From Petunia secreta (Eukaryota; Streptophyta; Magnoliopsida; Solanales; Solanaceae): a DNA stretch of 64,000 bases. The position numbers were made by a program, and so were the translations under genes. The notes beneath the pieces were generated by a model. That model worked only from the letters and a program-made list of their open reading frames with translations, ran no database searches and was not told the DNA's origin. The stretch is from contig JARKIP010000064.1 in the NCBI GenBank assembly GCA_029990175.1, positions 13,162,001 to 13,226,000 on the forward strand, read 5' to 3'. Positions 1 to 9,786 of the stretch are shown here, in pieces; position 1 is the stretch's first letter; the number at the start of each line of letters is the position of its first letter.

Positions 1-738
1 GCCTCGAGGTGGCGCATTTGTTGAAAAAGGGTGTGTTGACTGAATTCCTTACCGACAAGGGAAGAGACAACTACACCAATAACCGAGGAGATGGACAGCC
101 ACCTCAGGCTCCACCCCCTGAGAGAGTTGTAAATGTTATCACCGGGGGTTCAGAGGTGAACGGAGTGAATTTCGCAGCTTCAAAGAAATTCGCCAAGCTG
201 TCAATCACAATGGAAAAGAGAACTCGAGTGGGGGGTTCGGGCAAAGAGATTGTATTTGACGATGACGATTGTGATGGGATGATGTTCCCTCATCATGATG
301 CCTTGGTCATCATGTTAAGAATCAATGATTCAGATATCAAGCGAGTCTTAGATCGACCACGGTAGTTCGGTCAACATAATCAGCTACGGGGCCATTAAGA
401 AGATGTGGCTCAAAGGGGAAGTCATCCCCAAAGCAACAGTGTTGACTGGCTTTAACAACTCCACAGAGAAAAATTTAGGTGAAATTACACTCAAAAGATT
501 TGCTGAAGGAGTTATCAAGGAAACACTATTTCAAGTGCTACCCGAGGACATCGTATACAATGTGATCCTCGGCAGACCATGGATCCATTCCATGGAGGCT
601 GTACCCTCCATGCTGCATCAAGCGATCAAATTCCCTACGCCTTGGGGGGTTCGATCAATAAACGGAGAGCAGCGAATAGCAAGAGAGTGCTATTCAGTTG
701 TATTGAGAAGTGGACTCGCCCCGACCAGGCCAAAACAA
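1..738 (+). pseudogene. gag C-terminus plus aspartic protease, copy A
   Basis: The reading frame opens inside gag with EVAHLLKKGVLTEFLTDKG, the stretch just after the Cys/His motif in copy B, and continues into the protease region. The protease loop that reads IDPGSS in copy B is broken here by one extra base near 349-352 (agtcttagatcg against agtcttgatcg), giving a premature stop at 363. The second frame, 403-738, carries the protease C-terminus with the ILGRPWIHSMEA motif and ends at the TAG at 739. The domain would mature the polyprotein in the virus-like particle. Here it is a nonfunctional relic. Confidence 0.88.
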
Positions 739-747
739 TAGCAACTA
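736..747 (+). promoter_or_regulatory. leaky stop context between protease and RT, copy A
   Basis: The codons are CAA TAG CAA CTA. This fits the CAA-UAG-CAR-YYA context known to promote stop-codon readthrough in tobamovirus RNA and in reporter tests in plants. The frame before and after the TAG is the same, and downstream codons (QLTQRGSNEEDL...) lead into the RT region. The same TAG sits at the same place in copy B. Readthrough is inferred, not shown. Confidence 0.6.
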
Positions 748-3700
748 ACGCAACGGGGGTCAAACGAGGAGGACCTTCGAGGAGAAGTTGAAAAGATCCC
801 AGTGTGCATTCAAGAGCCTCGGAAGCAAAAAGCTGAGGACTCAACTATTGAGGAGTTGGAATCTTTCACCTTATTGAAAGATTTTCCTCAAAGAAAGGTA
901 TTTGTCGGCTCGGAGTTGGACCCGGAGTCGAAGAAAGCAATCATTGAAGTTTTAAAGTCCAACAATGATTACTTCGCTTGGTCTCACTCAGACATGACTG
1001 GTATCGATCTGGAGATCATGACCCACAAGTTGAATGTAGACCCAAAATTCACTCCGGTGAAGCAGAAGAAAAGACCTCACGCCGGGGTTAAAAAGAAAGT
1101 GATCGAAGATGAAACCACAAAGTTGCAAGAAAATGGTTTCATAAGGGGAGGTAAAGTATCCCGAATGGCTGGCTAATGTGGTCGTCGTACCTAAGAAAAA
1201 TAGCAAGTGGAGGATGGGCGTAGACTATATTGATTTGAACAAGGCTTGCCCCAAGGACTCTTACCCATTGCCACAAATAGACAGGTTAATAGACTCCACG
1301 GCTGGACACAAACTACTAACCTTCTTGGATGCTTATTCGGGCTACAACCAGATCCTCATGGACCCGAAGGACGAAAAAAAGACCTCGTTCATCACTGACC
1401 GAGGTACTTTCTGCTACAAAGTGATGCCCTTCGGTTTGAAAAATGCAGGGGCGACATACCAGAGATTAGTGTGTCGCACGTTCAAAGAGTATATTGGAAA
1501 ATCTATGGAAGTCTACATAGATGATATGCTCATAAAATCAATTCGAATGGAGGATCATCTGAATCATTTGAGGGAAGCTTTTGCTGTTCTGAGGCAATAT
1601 GACATGAAATTAAACCCTGAGAAGTGTGCCTTCGGCGTAGGGTCGGGAAAATTCTTGGGATTTATTATCTCCGAACGGGGAATCGAAGCCAACCCAGATA
1701 AAATTAAGGCTATCGAAGAAATCCCTGAAGATTTGACTGGGGTGAAGGAAGTTCAGCGCTTAACTAGCCGAATCGCTGCCTTGATTCGATTCATCTCAAG
1801 GTCCTCGGAGCGATGCCATAAATTATTCTCTGTCTTGAGGAAGAATAATAACTTCGAATGGACACCAGGTGTAAAGAAGCGCTGAAAGACTTGAAACGCT
1901 ATCTGGCTAACGCGCCGTTGCTCGCCAAGCCAAAAGATGGTGAAACCTTGCTAGTCTACTTGGCTGTGTCTGAGGTGTCAGTCAGTGCTGTGCTGGTTCG
2001 GGAAGAAGATGGCAAGCAACAGCCCATCTACTACGTGAGCAAGACACTCCTCGATGCTGAGACCAAGTACCCACACTTGGAAAAACTAGCACTTGCTTTA
2101 ATTATTACTGCCTGGAAACTACGACCTTATTTCCAATGTCACCCAATAGCAGTAGTTTCAACCTTCTCCTTAAGAAGTACATTGCATAAACCTGAGTTAT
2201 CGGGGAGGCTATCAAAATAGGCGGTAGAATTGAGCGAGTATGACATCACTTATAAACCCCGAACAACCATCAAATCTCAAGTCTTGGCTGACTTCGTAGC
2301 TGATTTTAGTGTTGGGATTCTGCCCGAAGCCGAAAAGGAGAACTCAACATCGAAAGGAACAGCTTCGGGGCTATAGATACTTCACACCAATGGGGAAACT
2401 AATTCCAAGGATTTGGGATTAGGCATAGTGTTGAAAGCACCCATCGCGAGAAAATCAGGCACTCGGTTCAGTTAAAAAAAGTGACCAACAATGAGGCCGA
2501 ATACGAAGCGGCTCTAGTAGGCTTGGAGTTAGCTAAGGAAATGTGGGTGGAAAGAATTGTGTTGAGATGTGATTCACAGCTGGTGGTAAATCAAGTGCTC
2601 AGTGAATACACGACTCGAGAGCCCAGAATGCAGCTATTCTTGGACCGAGCACAGAGGATTTTGGCCCAATTCCAAGAATAGCAAATTAAACAAGTGCCTC
2701 GGGAGGAAAATACCGAAGCTGATGCCCTGGCAAACCTGGGTTCGTCAGTCGATGAAGCCCACCCGGGGACTGATTCAGTGGTTCGATTGCTATCCGCACA
2801 GATGAGAAAGATGAAATTACAGGTCAACTCGGTGGACCACAAATGGGATTGGCGGAGTAAGTTCATCTCTTACTTCGACTCGGGGACTGTCCCTCAAGAT
2901 AAAAAGGAGGCCAAAAAGTTAAGGACTCAAGCGGCTTCATACCATATGATCGAGGGTAATTTGTATAAGAGATTGTATTGTGGCCCGATGGCCAAGTGTT
3001 TGGGTCCAGACGAAGCTAGATATGTAATGGCCGAGGTGCACAAAGGCGAGTGTGGCAATCACTCGGAGGGAAAGTCTTTGGTGCGCAAATTACTTAGAGC
3101 CGGGTACTATTGGCCCACCATCAGCGCAGATGAAAAGGCCTTCGTGCAAAAATGTTATAAGTGCCAACGCCACGCACGGATGATCCATCAACAGGCCGAC
3201 CTCTGCATTCGGTCGTATAACCATGGCCTTTCATGAAGTGGGGGATGGATATTGTTGGACCCTTACCGAAGGGAAAAGGTGGTGTTCGATTCATCCTCAT
3301 ATTAACTGTTTACTTTACTAAATGGGTGGAAGTAGGAGCCCTCACCAAAGTTAAACAGAAACAAGTAATCGATTTCATCAAGAAGAACATCATCTATAGG
3401 CTCGATGTCTCGAGGGAAATTGCTTGCGACAATGGTAAATAGTTCATGGGTGCAGCCATCACTGATTTCTTCAAACAATGGGGATCAAAAGAATTGCTTC
3501 GACCCCCTATCATCCAAGTGCCAATGGCCAAGCTGAGTCTTCGAATAGGATTATAATTGAAAATCTTAAGAAAAGGCTCGATGAGAAAAAATGTCCTTGG
3601 CCCGAGGAGTTGCCAGGTGTGTTGTGGGCCATGCGGACAACAGAAAAAAACAACACCGGCGAGACTCCTTTTTCACTTGCTTACGGTATGGACTCCCTTA

Positions 3701-4063
3701 TCCTCGTGGAGGTGGGTGAACCAAGTCTTCGGTACGCTCACACCACCGATGATGCGAATCAGCGAGCCATGCACATAGAGTTGGACTTGCTCGAGGAGAA
3801 AAGAGAGCTAGCTTTGGTTCGGTTAGTTGCTCAAAAAAGGCAGATCGAATCAACTTAGAGATTTTAAAGTTGGCGATTATGTGCTAAAATCTACGAATCA
3901 ATCAACGAAGGAAGAAAATGGGGGAAAGCTTGTCGCAAATTGGGAATGACCTTACAGAGTCAAAGCAATTGTTGGGAAAGGATCTTACCAAATTGAAGAT
4001 TTGCAGGGCACACCCGAACCCTTAAATTGGAACATCTCTAATTTGGAGCGGTACTACTTCTGA
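742..4063 (+). pseudogene. pol (RT, RNase H, second RNase H, integrase), copy A
   Basis: Domains run in the order RT (VDYIDLNKACPKDSYPLPQ near 1220, YIDDM near 1516), a first RNase H (1920-2200), a second archaeal-type RNase H (NNEAEYEAALVGLELAKE near 2485, RCDSQLVVNQ near 2568, NTEADALANLG near 2710), and integrase (HHCC region 3035-3185, MDIVGPLPKGKGG near 3245, CDNGK near 3425, NGQAESSNR near 3522), ending NLERYYF at 4063. Lesions include frameshifts near 1150, 1875, 2380-2480, 3230 and 3480, three Trp-to-TAG changes (2218, 2374, 2679) and a stop after DNGK at 3440. Copy B shows the undamaged residues at nearly every site. Not functional. Confidence 0.92.
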
Positions 4064-4779
4064 TATCGAGGTAAGCTTCCCTCGACGATTTAAAACTTAT
4101 ATTCAGCCTCGAGCCGAAAAACGCTCATACGGCTTCTATTGAAATGTACTAACTTGCTCCTCGTTTTGTTTTGCTTGACCTTTTTAGGAAGCACATAAAA
4201 CAATTTTCAGTGCTCGGATCTTCATCAAGATTCACACCCGAACACTGGAGGGGGGGGGGGGGGAGTAAGGGGTGGTTCGCAATCGAGGTCGACACTGAGC
4301 CTCTCAACCGAAGCCCGTCTATTCGATAACTAGGGACTGATACCCGAGGAATAGCTTAGTACATTGTAATTACGCCCGATAGTGGTATATTGTTAATTTG
4401 TTTTTACGCCCAAGGTCTACTTCGACTTGGCTTTATGTATAAAGCCAATTTTGGCTCGTTGATATGATCAATGAAATAAACTTGATTTCACATCTATTTG
4501 TTTCTGTAATCCTGCACTCGGAAGTTGCACTTCAAATGCATCGACTCGAGAACGAGACGTCATTCTTAGTTCGCATCGGTTTGGTTAAGTCTTGCAAGCA
4601 CGTTTATCAATTTTAAGTGTTCGGTTCATGCAAAAACTGTCATTTAAGATCAAAGTACAAATTCATTTCACTAGGACCGAAGGCCGCAAATTTATACATC
4701 GAAAGGACCCGAAGATCCAAAGTATGAACAAAAGAAAAGTGCCCGAAGGCTTACAAAAACAAGAAATGGGAACGGGAAT
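4064..4779. other. post-pol spacer of copy A with G-rich tract and poly(A)-like signal
   Basis: No coding sequence. It holds a purine tract at 4247-4272 (GGAG, a run of G, then AGTAAGGGG), matching a similar tract at 44212-44230 in copy B, and AATAAA at 4475-4480, also matched in B. It separates the convergent pol (+) and antisense gene (-). Confidence 0.7.
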
Positions 4780-7570
4780 CTAGGCTTCGGGGTCGTCATC
4801 TCCCTCTTCGGAAACCCTCTCGGCCTCCTTTTCATCATCGTCTTCTTCTTCATCTTCGCTCGAAGCGTCATTTGATGGGAGATCCTCAATATTTGCCTCA
4901 GCTTGAGCCGCTTTCTCCTCGGCTTTAGCAATATCCTCTTCCAAGTTAAGCTCACCAGCGCGACATTGCTTGAGCAACTTCAAACGAGACTTGATGACGG
5001 CCCATTTGTTGTCGAGCTCCGCCCTTTTGGTCTTGATCTTTGCCCTGGCCCTGCGATCGGCAACCTCCTCTTGAAGAGCTTTGACCTCGGCCTCACGAGC
5101 TAAAAGTTTGGAGTTCTCACCCTCCAACCTCTGAATATAAAGCACATGATTTTTCAGCCGCTCGTGGTGTTTCTTGGCCATTGCTGCAAACTCTCCCTTT
5201 GCTTGAGTTAGCTCGGCATTAAGTTTGGCAACCTCAGCCTCTAGCTTCAAGCGCTCAATCTGGAAGCCGTCACTGAGGGCTTTAATCTTCGCCTCGGCAT
5301 TCGTTTCAGCTTCACGAAGATCGGACTGGGACTTGGACAATTTAGTTTTCAATTCCGCTATCTGCGCGTTGAAGCTGTCCATCTGCCTGTCCCACAAACG
5401 GGCGACACGCCGAACCTCTTCGTCCCTTGAAGTCTCAACCTCGAGGGCCCTCAAAGACAGAACGAAGCCCTAAATGGAAATCAGCCAAGGGATCATTATC
5501 AGCAATTAACCGAAGATAGGGTACAAATTTAAAAGACATCAAAACTTACTCAGAGAGCATTGGCGGTGATGGTGTGGTGTAGCTGATCTCGGGAGACAGT
5601 CTGCACAACTTTGTCTTCCACGGGGCCAAGCAAAGGCATAAGGCTCAGGATGTCACTCCGTTCGCTCGCCAAGAGGTTCGAACAAGATGGCACCTCGAGC
5701 TTTCGAAAAGACCCTACCGAGGAGGAAACCCTTGCAGGCTCAGATTGCACCCGAACCGTGCCAACTTCAGGTCCCCCCTCGGTGGTAGCTGACCCCATTT
5801 CACCAACTTTGGCCTTCCCCCGGCCCTGGCGACTGCCGCCTTGGAGTCTTGCTCATGGGCTTCAAGGTCCACGACCTCGGTTGCTCTTCGAGCTACTAAA
5901 TCCTCGGCGGCTACATCATCAGGCTCGTCAATCAGCCTTCGGCGCAACTTCGCCACCGCTTTGGGCCGAGGGGGAGTGGCCACCTCAACGCGAGGATTTA
6001 CTAAACGAAGGGCAACATAGAAGAATTTAAAGTAAGGAAACGAAGAAGAATAAAAACCAAGGCAACCGAAGATGGTGTTTACCCTTTGAGGATCCCTGTC
6101 CCAAGGATCCCTTTGAAGTTTTCGAAGGCTTTGAAGCCTTAACCTCTTTCAAATCACCTGCTAAGCCCGCCGCCGAAGTCAGATCATCATCCGACTCGGT
6201 ATCCTCATCATCTTTCTTTTTTTTTTCTTTTTTCTTCTTCTTGTCTTTCTTAGTGTTGATGGCACGATTTGGAAAACCTAATACCGAGGGGAGGTAAGTT
6301 AGCAACCAAAGTAAAAAACTCAAAACAGCACGCCGAATAAAGCACCGTAGAAAACTTACTGTGCCTCTTACACTGCCAACCAAATTCAGCAGCCATCTTT
6401 ATCCATGTTCAGGTTGAACGTTCATGAGCCCCTATCACAGCTCTAACCCATTCGGTTAACCCTGCGGGAGGAACGATGGCGATCTTGTTGGCTGAAAAAC
6501 AAAAATAAAGTGAGGTTAACAAACATGGATGGTATTGTTCCGCTTCTCTGGGAAGTTGGGTTCGGCAGATAAAAGCTTGTCTCCAAAAGGACATAGCGGT
6601 CACTCCAGCCTCGGTCCCCATGATCTTCACTCTTATGAAGGAGCGCATATTTGTCTCGGTTGTTTAAAGCCACATCCCCGGTTTTGTTAAAGTAAGGATA
6701 ATAGAGGGAGATGAGGTGTTGCAAGGTGAAATCTACCCCGACTTTAGTGCTCAGCCAATCCATGCACTGAACCACCCTCCAGACGCCAGGGCCTAGCTGA
6801 GCCAAGCACAAGTTGTATGCTCGGCAGAATTCGTCTATAATCCTATGAATAAGTAGGGTAAAACCGAGGGTAAAAGGGTAAGTGTATGCGAAGGACAGCC
6901 CCTCCACATGCTGGCAAATCTTACTAATTGGGTCGGGGATAATCACCTTCACCTCAAGCCCAAACCCACAATCCCTCCGCACTCGTTCTATGTGAGCTTG
7001 TGTTATGCGAGTCGGCGTTGTGTTCACTGGTATGTTCCTGTTCTTCTCCTCCTGATCGGCAGACTGTACTTGCAGCTTAAGGTCTTTGCCGTTATCGAAG
7101 TGCGAGGGGATAATTTGATGAGGTTTGAGCTCCTTCTCGAGGGGAATCGCAGGGCCCAAAGGTGCCAGCTCGACAAGCCCACCTTCGGTGGAGGGCAGTT
7201 CACCCCCAATTCCAACTTCGGCCTCGGCGTCCTCTTCGCCTTCGCCCTCGGCATCGTTGCCCTCGCCATCATAATCCCTATGGATGACATCATCAGCTCC
7301 ACCTACCACTATGTCGTCATTACCGACGACGTCATCTCCCTCCAAACTGTCGTCTACACTTACCGCAGCGGTGTCGCACCTAGCCTTCTCCTTACGCCGC
7401 TGGGAGCCACCAGCGCTAGAGGTCACCTCTTCGCCATCCTCCGCCTCTATCACCTGCAACGCCGACACGGTGGTGATGAAATCGCCACTAGCTATAAAGG
7501 CGGCGTAGCGCGAAATCCTCGCTCTTTCGCTTGAGTCACTTGAATCCTGTCTTGAGTGTGTAGCAGACAT
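4780..7570 (-). pseudogene. antisense ORF of copy A: Transposase_28-like, coiled-coil, acidic protein
   Basis: The gene runs opposite to pol. The first exon starts at ATG 7570 (MSATHSRQDSSDSSERAR) and encodes an acidic low-complexity stretch, then a conserved block (HQIIPSHFDNGKDLKLQ, QAHIERVRRDCGFG, FCRAYNLCLAQLGPGVWR) that resembles the putative gypsy-type transposon domain (Pfam Transposase_28). Later exons carry a lysine-rich segment (6278-6180), a middle segment (about 5983-5550) and a long coiled coil (5454-4860) ending in an Asp/Glu tail and the stop at 4780. Exon junctions follow copy B. The intron 1 donor, a clean GTAAG in B, is altered here, and exon 4 has a frameshift near 5790. 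Function in retrotransposition is unknown. Confidence 0.8.
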
Positions 7571-7700
7571 GGCTATGATTTCAAATGTTTGAGATTTATT
7601 GAAAGTAAGAATTGGTTGGAATAGGAATGGAAGTTCTTTCTTTTTCTTGCTACTGTTGATTGCAAATATTGGAAATGGTGAGAAGAATTTGCTGAGGAGG

Positions 7701-7710
7701 TATATATATA
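7701..7710 (-). promoter_or_regulatory. TATA box candidate for antisense ORF, copy A
   Basis: TATATATATA lies about 130 bp upstream of the ATG at 7570 on the - strand. Copy B has CCTATAAATAGG at the matching distance, which supports a promoter for the antisense gene inside the element, between its coding part and the 3' LTR. Confidence 0.5.
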
Positions 7711-7935
7711 GTTGGTGGGGAAGACGAGTGGCAAAGGGTCATCATTGTGACGTTGGAAGACGAGAGAAAAACGGCGTGGCCTTTCGATGCCCAATGAACG
7801 GTCGCCACGTGTCATTGAATAGTGATATGAAAGGACGCGCACCGTTGACAATATTTGAAACGCTTGGATAAGATCAAGCCACGTCGCTTTACCGCGGAAT
7901 TCAATTCCACTCCTCGGTAACTTCGGTAATTAACC

Positions 7936-7949
7936 GAGGAGTGGGAGGA
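7936..7949 (+). other. 3' polypurine tract, copy A
   Basis: GAGGAGTGGGAGGA followed by CTATC sits directly before the 3' LTR start (TGTATTGAG). Copies B and C have the same arrangement. This primes plus-strand synthesis. Confidence 0.8.
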
Positions 7950-7954
7950 CTATC

Positions 7955-8508
7955 TGTATTGAGTAGAAATCGACTCACTATGAATTGCCTCGGGTATTAT
8001 GATCTGATAGCAACCGAGCATGTGACGAAAAGCTAGGAACCGAAGCAAGTGAGTGGATCGCCGAAGTCAAGCACCGAGGTCGTCACCGAAGGCGAGCCGT
8101 AAGCTGAGCTTCGGTGACATTCGCCTCGGTCAAGCAGCAAGCCCTACTGCCGAGGTCATACACTTGAACCTCGGCGAAGCGCCTCGAGTCAAGCGGCTTT
8201 GCAGCCCACTACTTCGCCCACTAACTTCATCCATAAATGTTCCAGACGTGGGTTTGGCCGTGAATGAGTCGTTGAGAACATGGGGCAAGCTCCCTAGCCT
8301 ATAAATAACACTTCATTTTGTATTGCATTCATTCAGAAATACATACAGAAATCCTGGCAAAATTTGTACTCACTACGATATATAGAAATCAAGTTATTTC
8401 CTTGCATTTTACGTTTATTCTTGGCATTTTATTGACTTTGATACGAAGTTTTACTTGTATTTCAACCCAAATTCGATTTGTGATCCTAAACTGGTTTAGG
8501 TCCATACA
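7955..8508 (+). repeat. 3' LTR of copy A
   Basis: It starts TGTATTGAGTAG and ends GTCCATACA. It is 554 bp and aligns to both LTRs of copy B, including two hairpins (8082-8118 and 8149-8175), a TATA box (CTATAAATAA near 8298) and the 3' end TTTAGGtCCATACA. Divergence from B is greater than between B's own LTRs. Confidence 0.9.
8082..8118. repeat. conserved LTR hairpin 1, copy A
   Basis: GTCACCGAAG is followed 17 nt later by CTTCGGTGAC, a perfect 10-bp stem. Copy B LTRs keep the same stem and loop length with changed loop bases. A second hairpin, GCCGAGGT/ACCTCGGC with an 11-nt loop, follows at 8149-8175. Confidence 0.7.
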
Positions 8509-8934
8509 TTACCTTAATAATCGTGTCGTTAAATGACATTGCTATGTATTGTTAGGAAATCCCCAAAGAAAAAATAAACTCTCCTTTTTTTTTTTTTAGA
8601 TAATTTTGACTGCATTTGATTCGTTTATGATCTTCTCTTTTCTATATTGTATGGTTGTTTCATTTCACATTATGTTGTGAAAAATAAAACTATTTAGAAC
8701 AATAAAATTAAGAAAAACGGAGATACCAGAAACACCAGTTAGAAAAAGATGGTGGAATATTAACTGAATGTGACCTTTCCTCGCAAGCATGCTATCATTA
8801 GCAGTTTCTTTATGTCCTGTTTTGGATTCAACTATTTGAATTATTTATTTTCACTATGTTCTTTAAGTTGGACGTCGTGATCAACACTTATTAATGTTCA
8901 TCGCTCAACTCTTTCTATTTTCATAATGGGTAAT
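8509..8934. other. intergenic, AT-rich
   Basis: It contains a T-run at 8585-8599 and no coding signal or recognised repeat. Confidence 0.5.
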
Positions 8935-9252
8935 GCTACGCAACTTTCCATTTTGCCACCCAAAATACTACATCCGACGTGATTCATATGCGAAAAGTTT
9001 TAAATGTAATTGGGCTTCCAATTCTCACTTCCACATGTCGAGAGTGGACAATGTTTTAATTTGGCTGAGTTGGCTTCTGGCCCACGCAAATTAATTAGGC
9101 CTTTCCGAGTTTGATTTTGGTTGATGGGTGAGCCAATACTACACTACAAAAAAGACTATTGTTGTTGTTTGATGGGTCAACCAAGACTTTTTTTTTCCAC
9201 TTTTATTAAAGATAAACAAAATTTATTTTTTAATTCACTCATAATTCTTGTT

Positions 9253-9480
9253 ATATTAATATTTATTAGATACACGATATATGTATGATATTTTAATATT
9301 ATTTATATATTACATATTGTATATTTAATATTTAATCACTTAATATTTTAACATATGTAATTAATATTTTATATATTAATATTTATTAGATACACGATAT
9401 ATGTATGTCATTTAATATTTATTTTATATATTAATATTTATTAGATATACAATATATGTATGATATTTTAATATTATTTA
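9253..9480. repeat. AT-rich degenerate tandem repeat
   Basis: The motif ATATTAATATTTATTAGATA followed by CACGATATATGTATG (or a close variant) occurs three times, beginning near 9253, 9373 and 9428, with spacer sequence between. No coding capacity. Confidence 0.75.
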
Positions 9481-9786
9481 TCTGATATACAAATATATAT
9501 TTTTATTATATTTTTTAAATCGCTAAAATAAGGTTTACAAATATGAAATCAGCATTAACTAAATTCTTAAATTAAAGGATAAAAATACAATGTTTATTAA
9601 TTTATAAAATGGGTGAATTAATTATAAATTATCTAATGACTAGAGAAAGAAAGGGAGTGAAAAGTGGGGCTAGGAGAAGTTGTTAGCATCTCTCCACTCT
9701 TTGTGGTCATACCAGGAAAAATATTTGGTTGAACCATCAACCAAAGCCATTTTGGCCCATACTTCTTGACTTTTCCTTTAATTGAT

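Larger units (their letters stand above)
1..8508 (+). mobile_element. Tat-lineage Ty3/gypsy retrotransposon, copy A (5' part outside window)
   Basis: The order is gag C-terminus, protease, RT, RNase H, second RNase H, integrase, spacer, antisense ORF and 3' LTR, matching copy B at 37831-48478 along its whole length. The 5' LTR and most of gag lie before base 1, so no target duplication can be checked. Coding parts carry many frameshifts and stops, so this copy is dead and clearly older than B. An additional antisense ORF between pol and the 3' LTR is a known trait of the Tat (Ogre/Retand) lineage; the lineage call rests on that, on the dual RNase H and on the gag and protease style. Confidence 0.93.

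Noticed and set aside
6908..7534. 208-residue + strand open frame
   Set aside because: It is the complement of the first exon of the copy A antisense gene; it has no conserved motif and is not retained in copy B.
9157..9175. CACTACAAAAAAGAC as a CACTA terminus
   Set aside because: No partner inverted end and no CACTA protein nearby; short match only.
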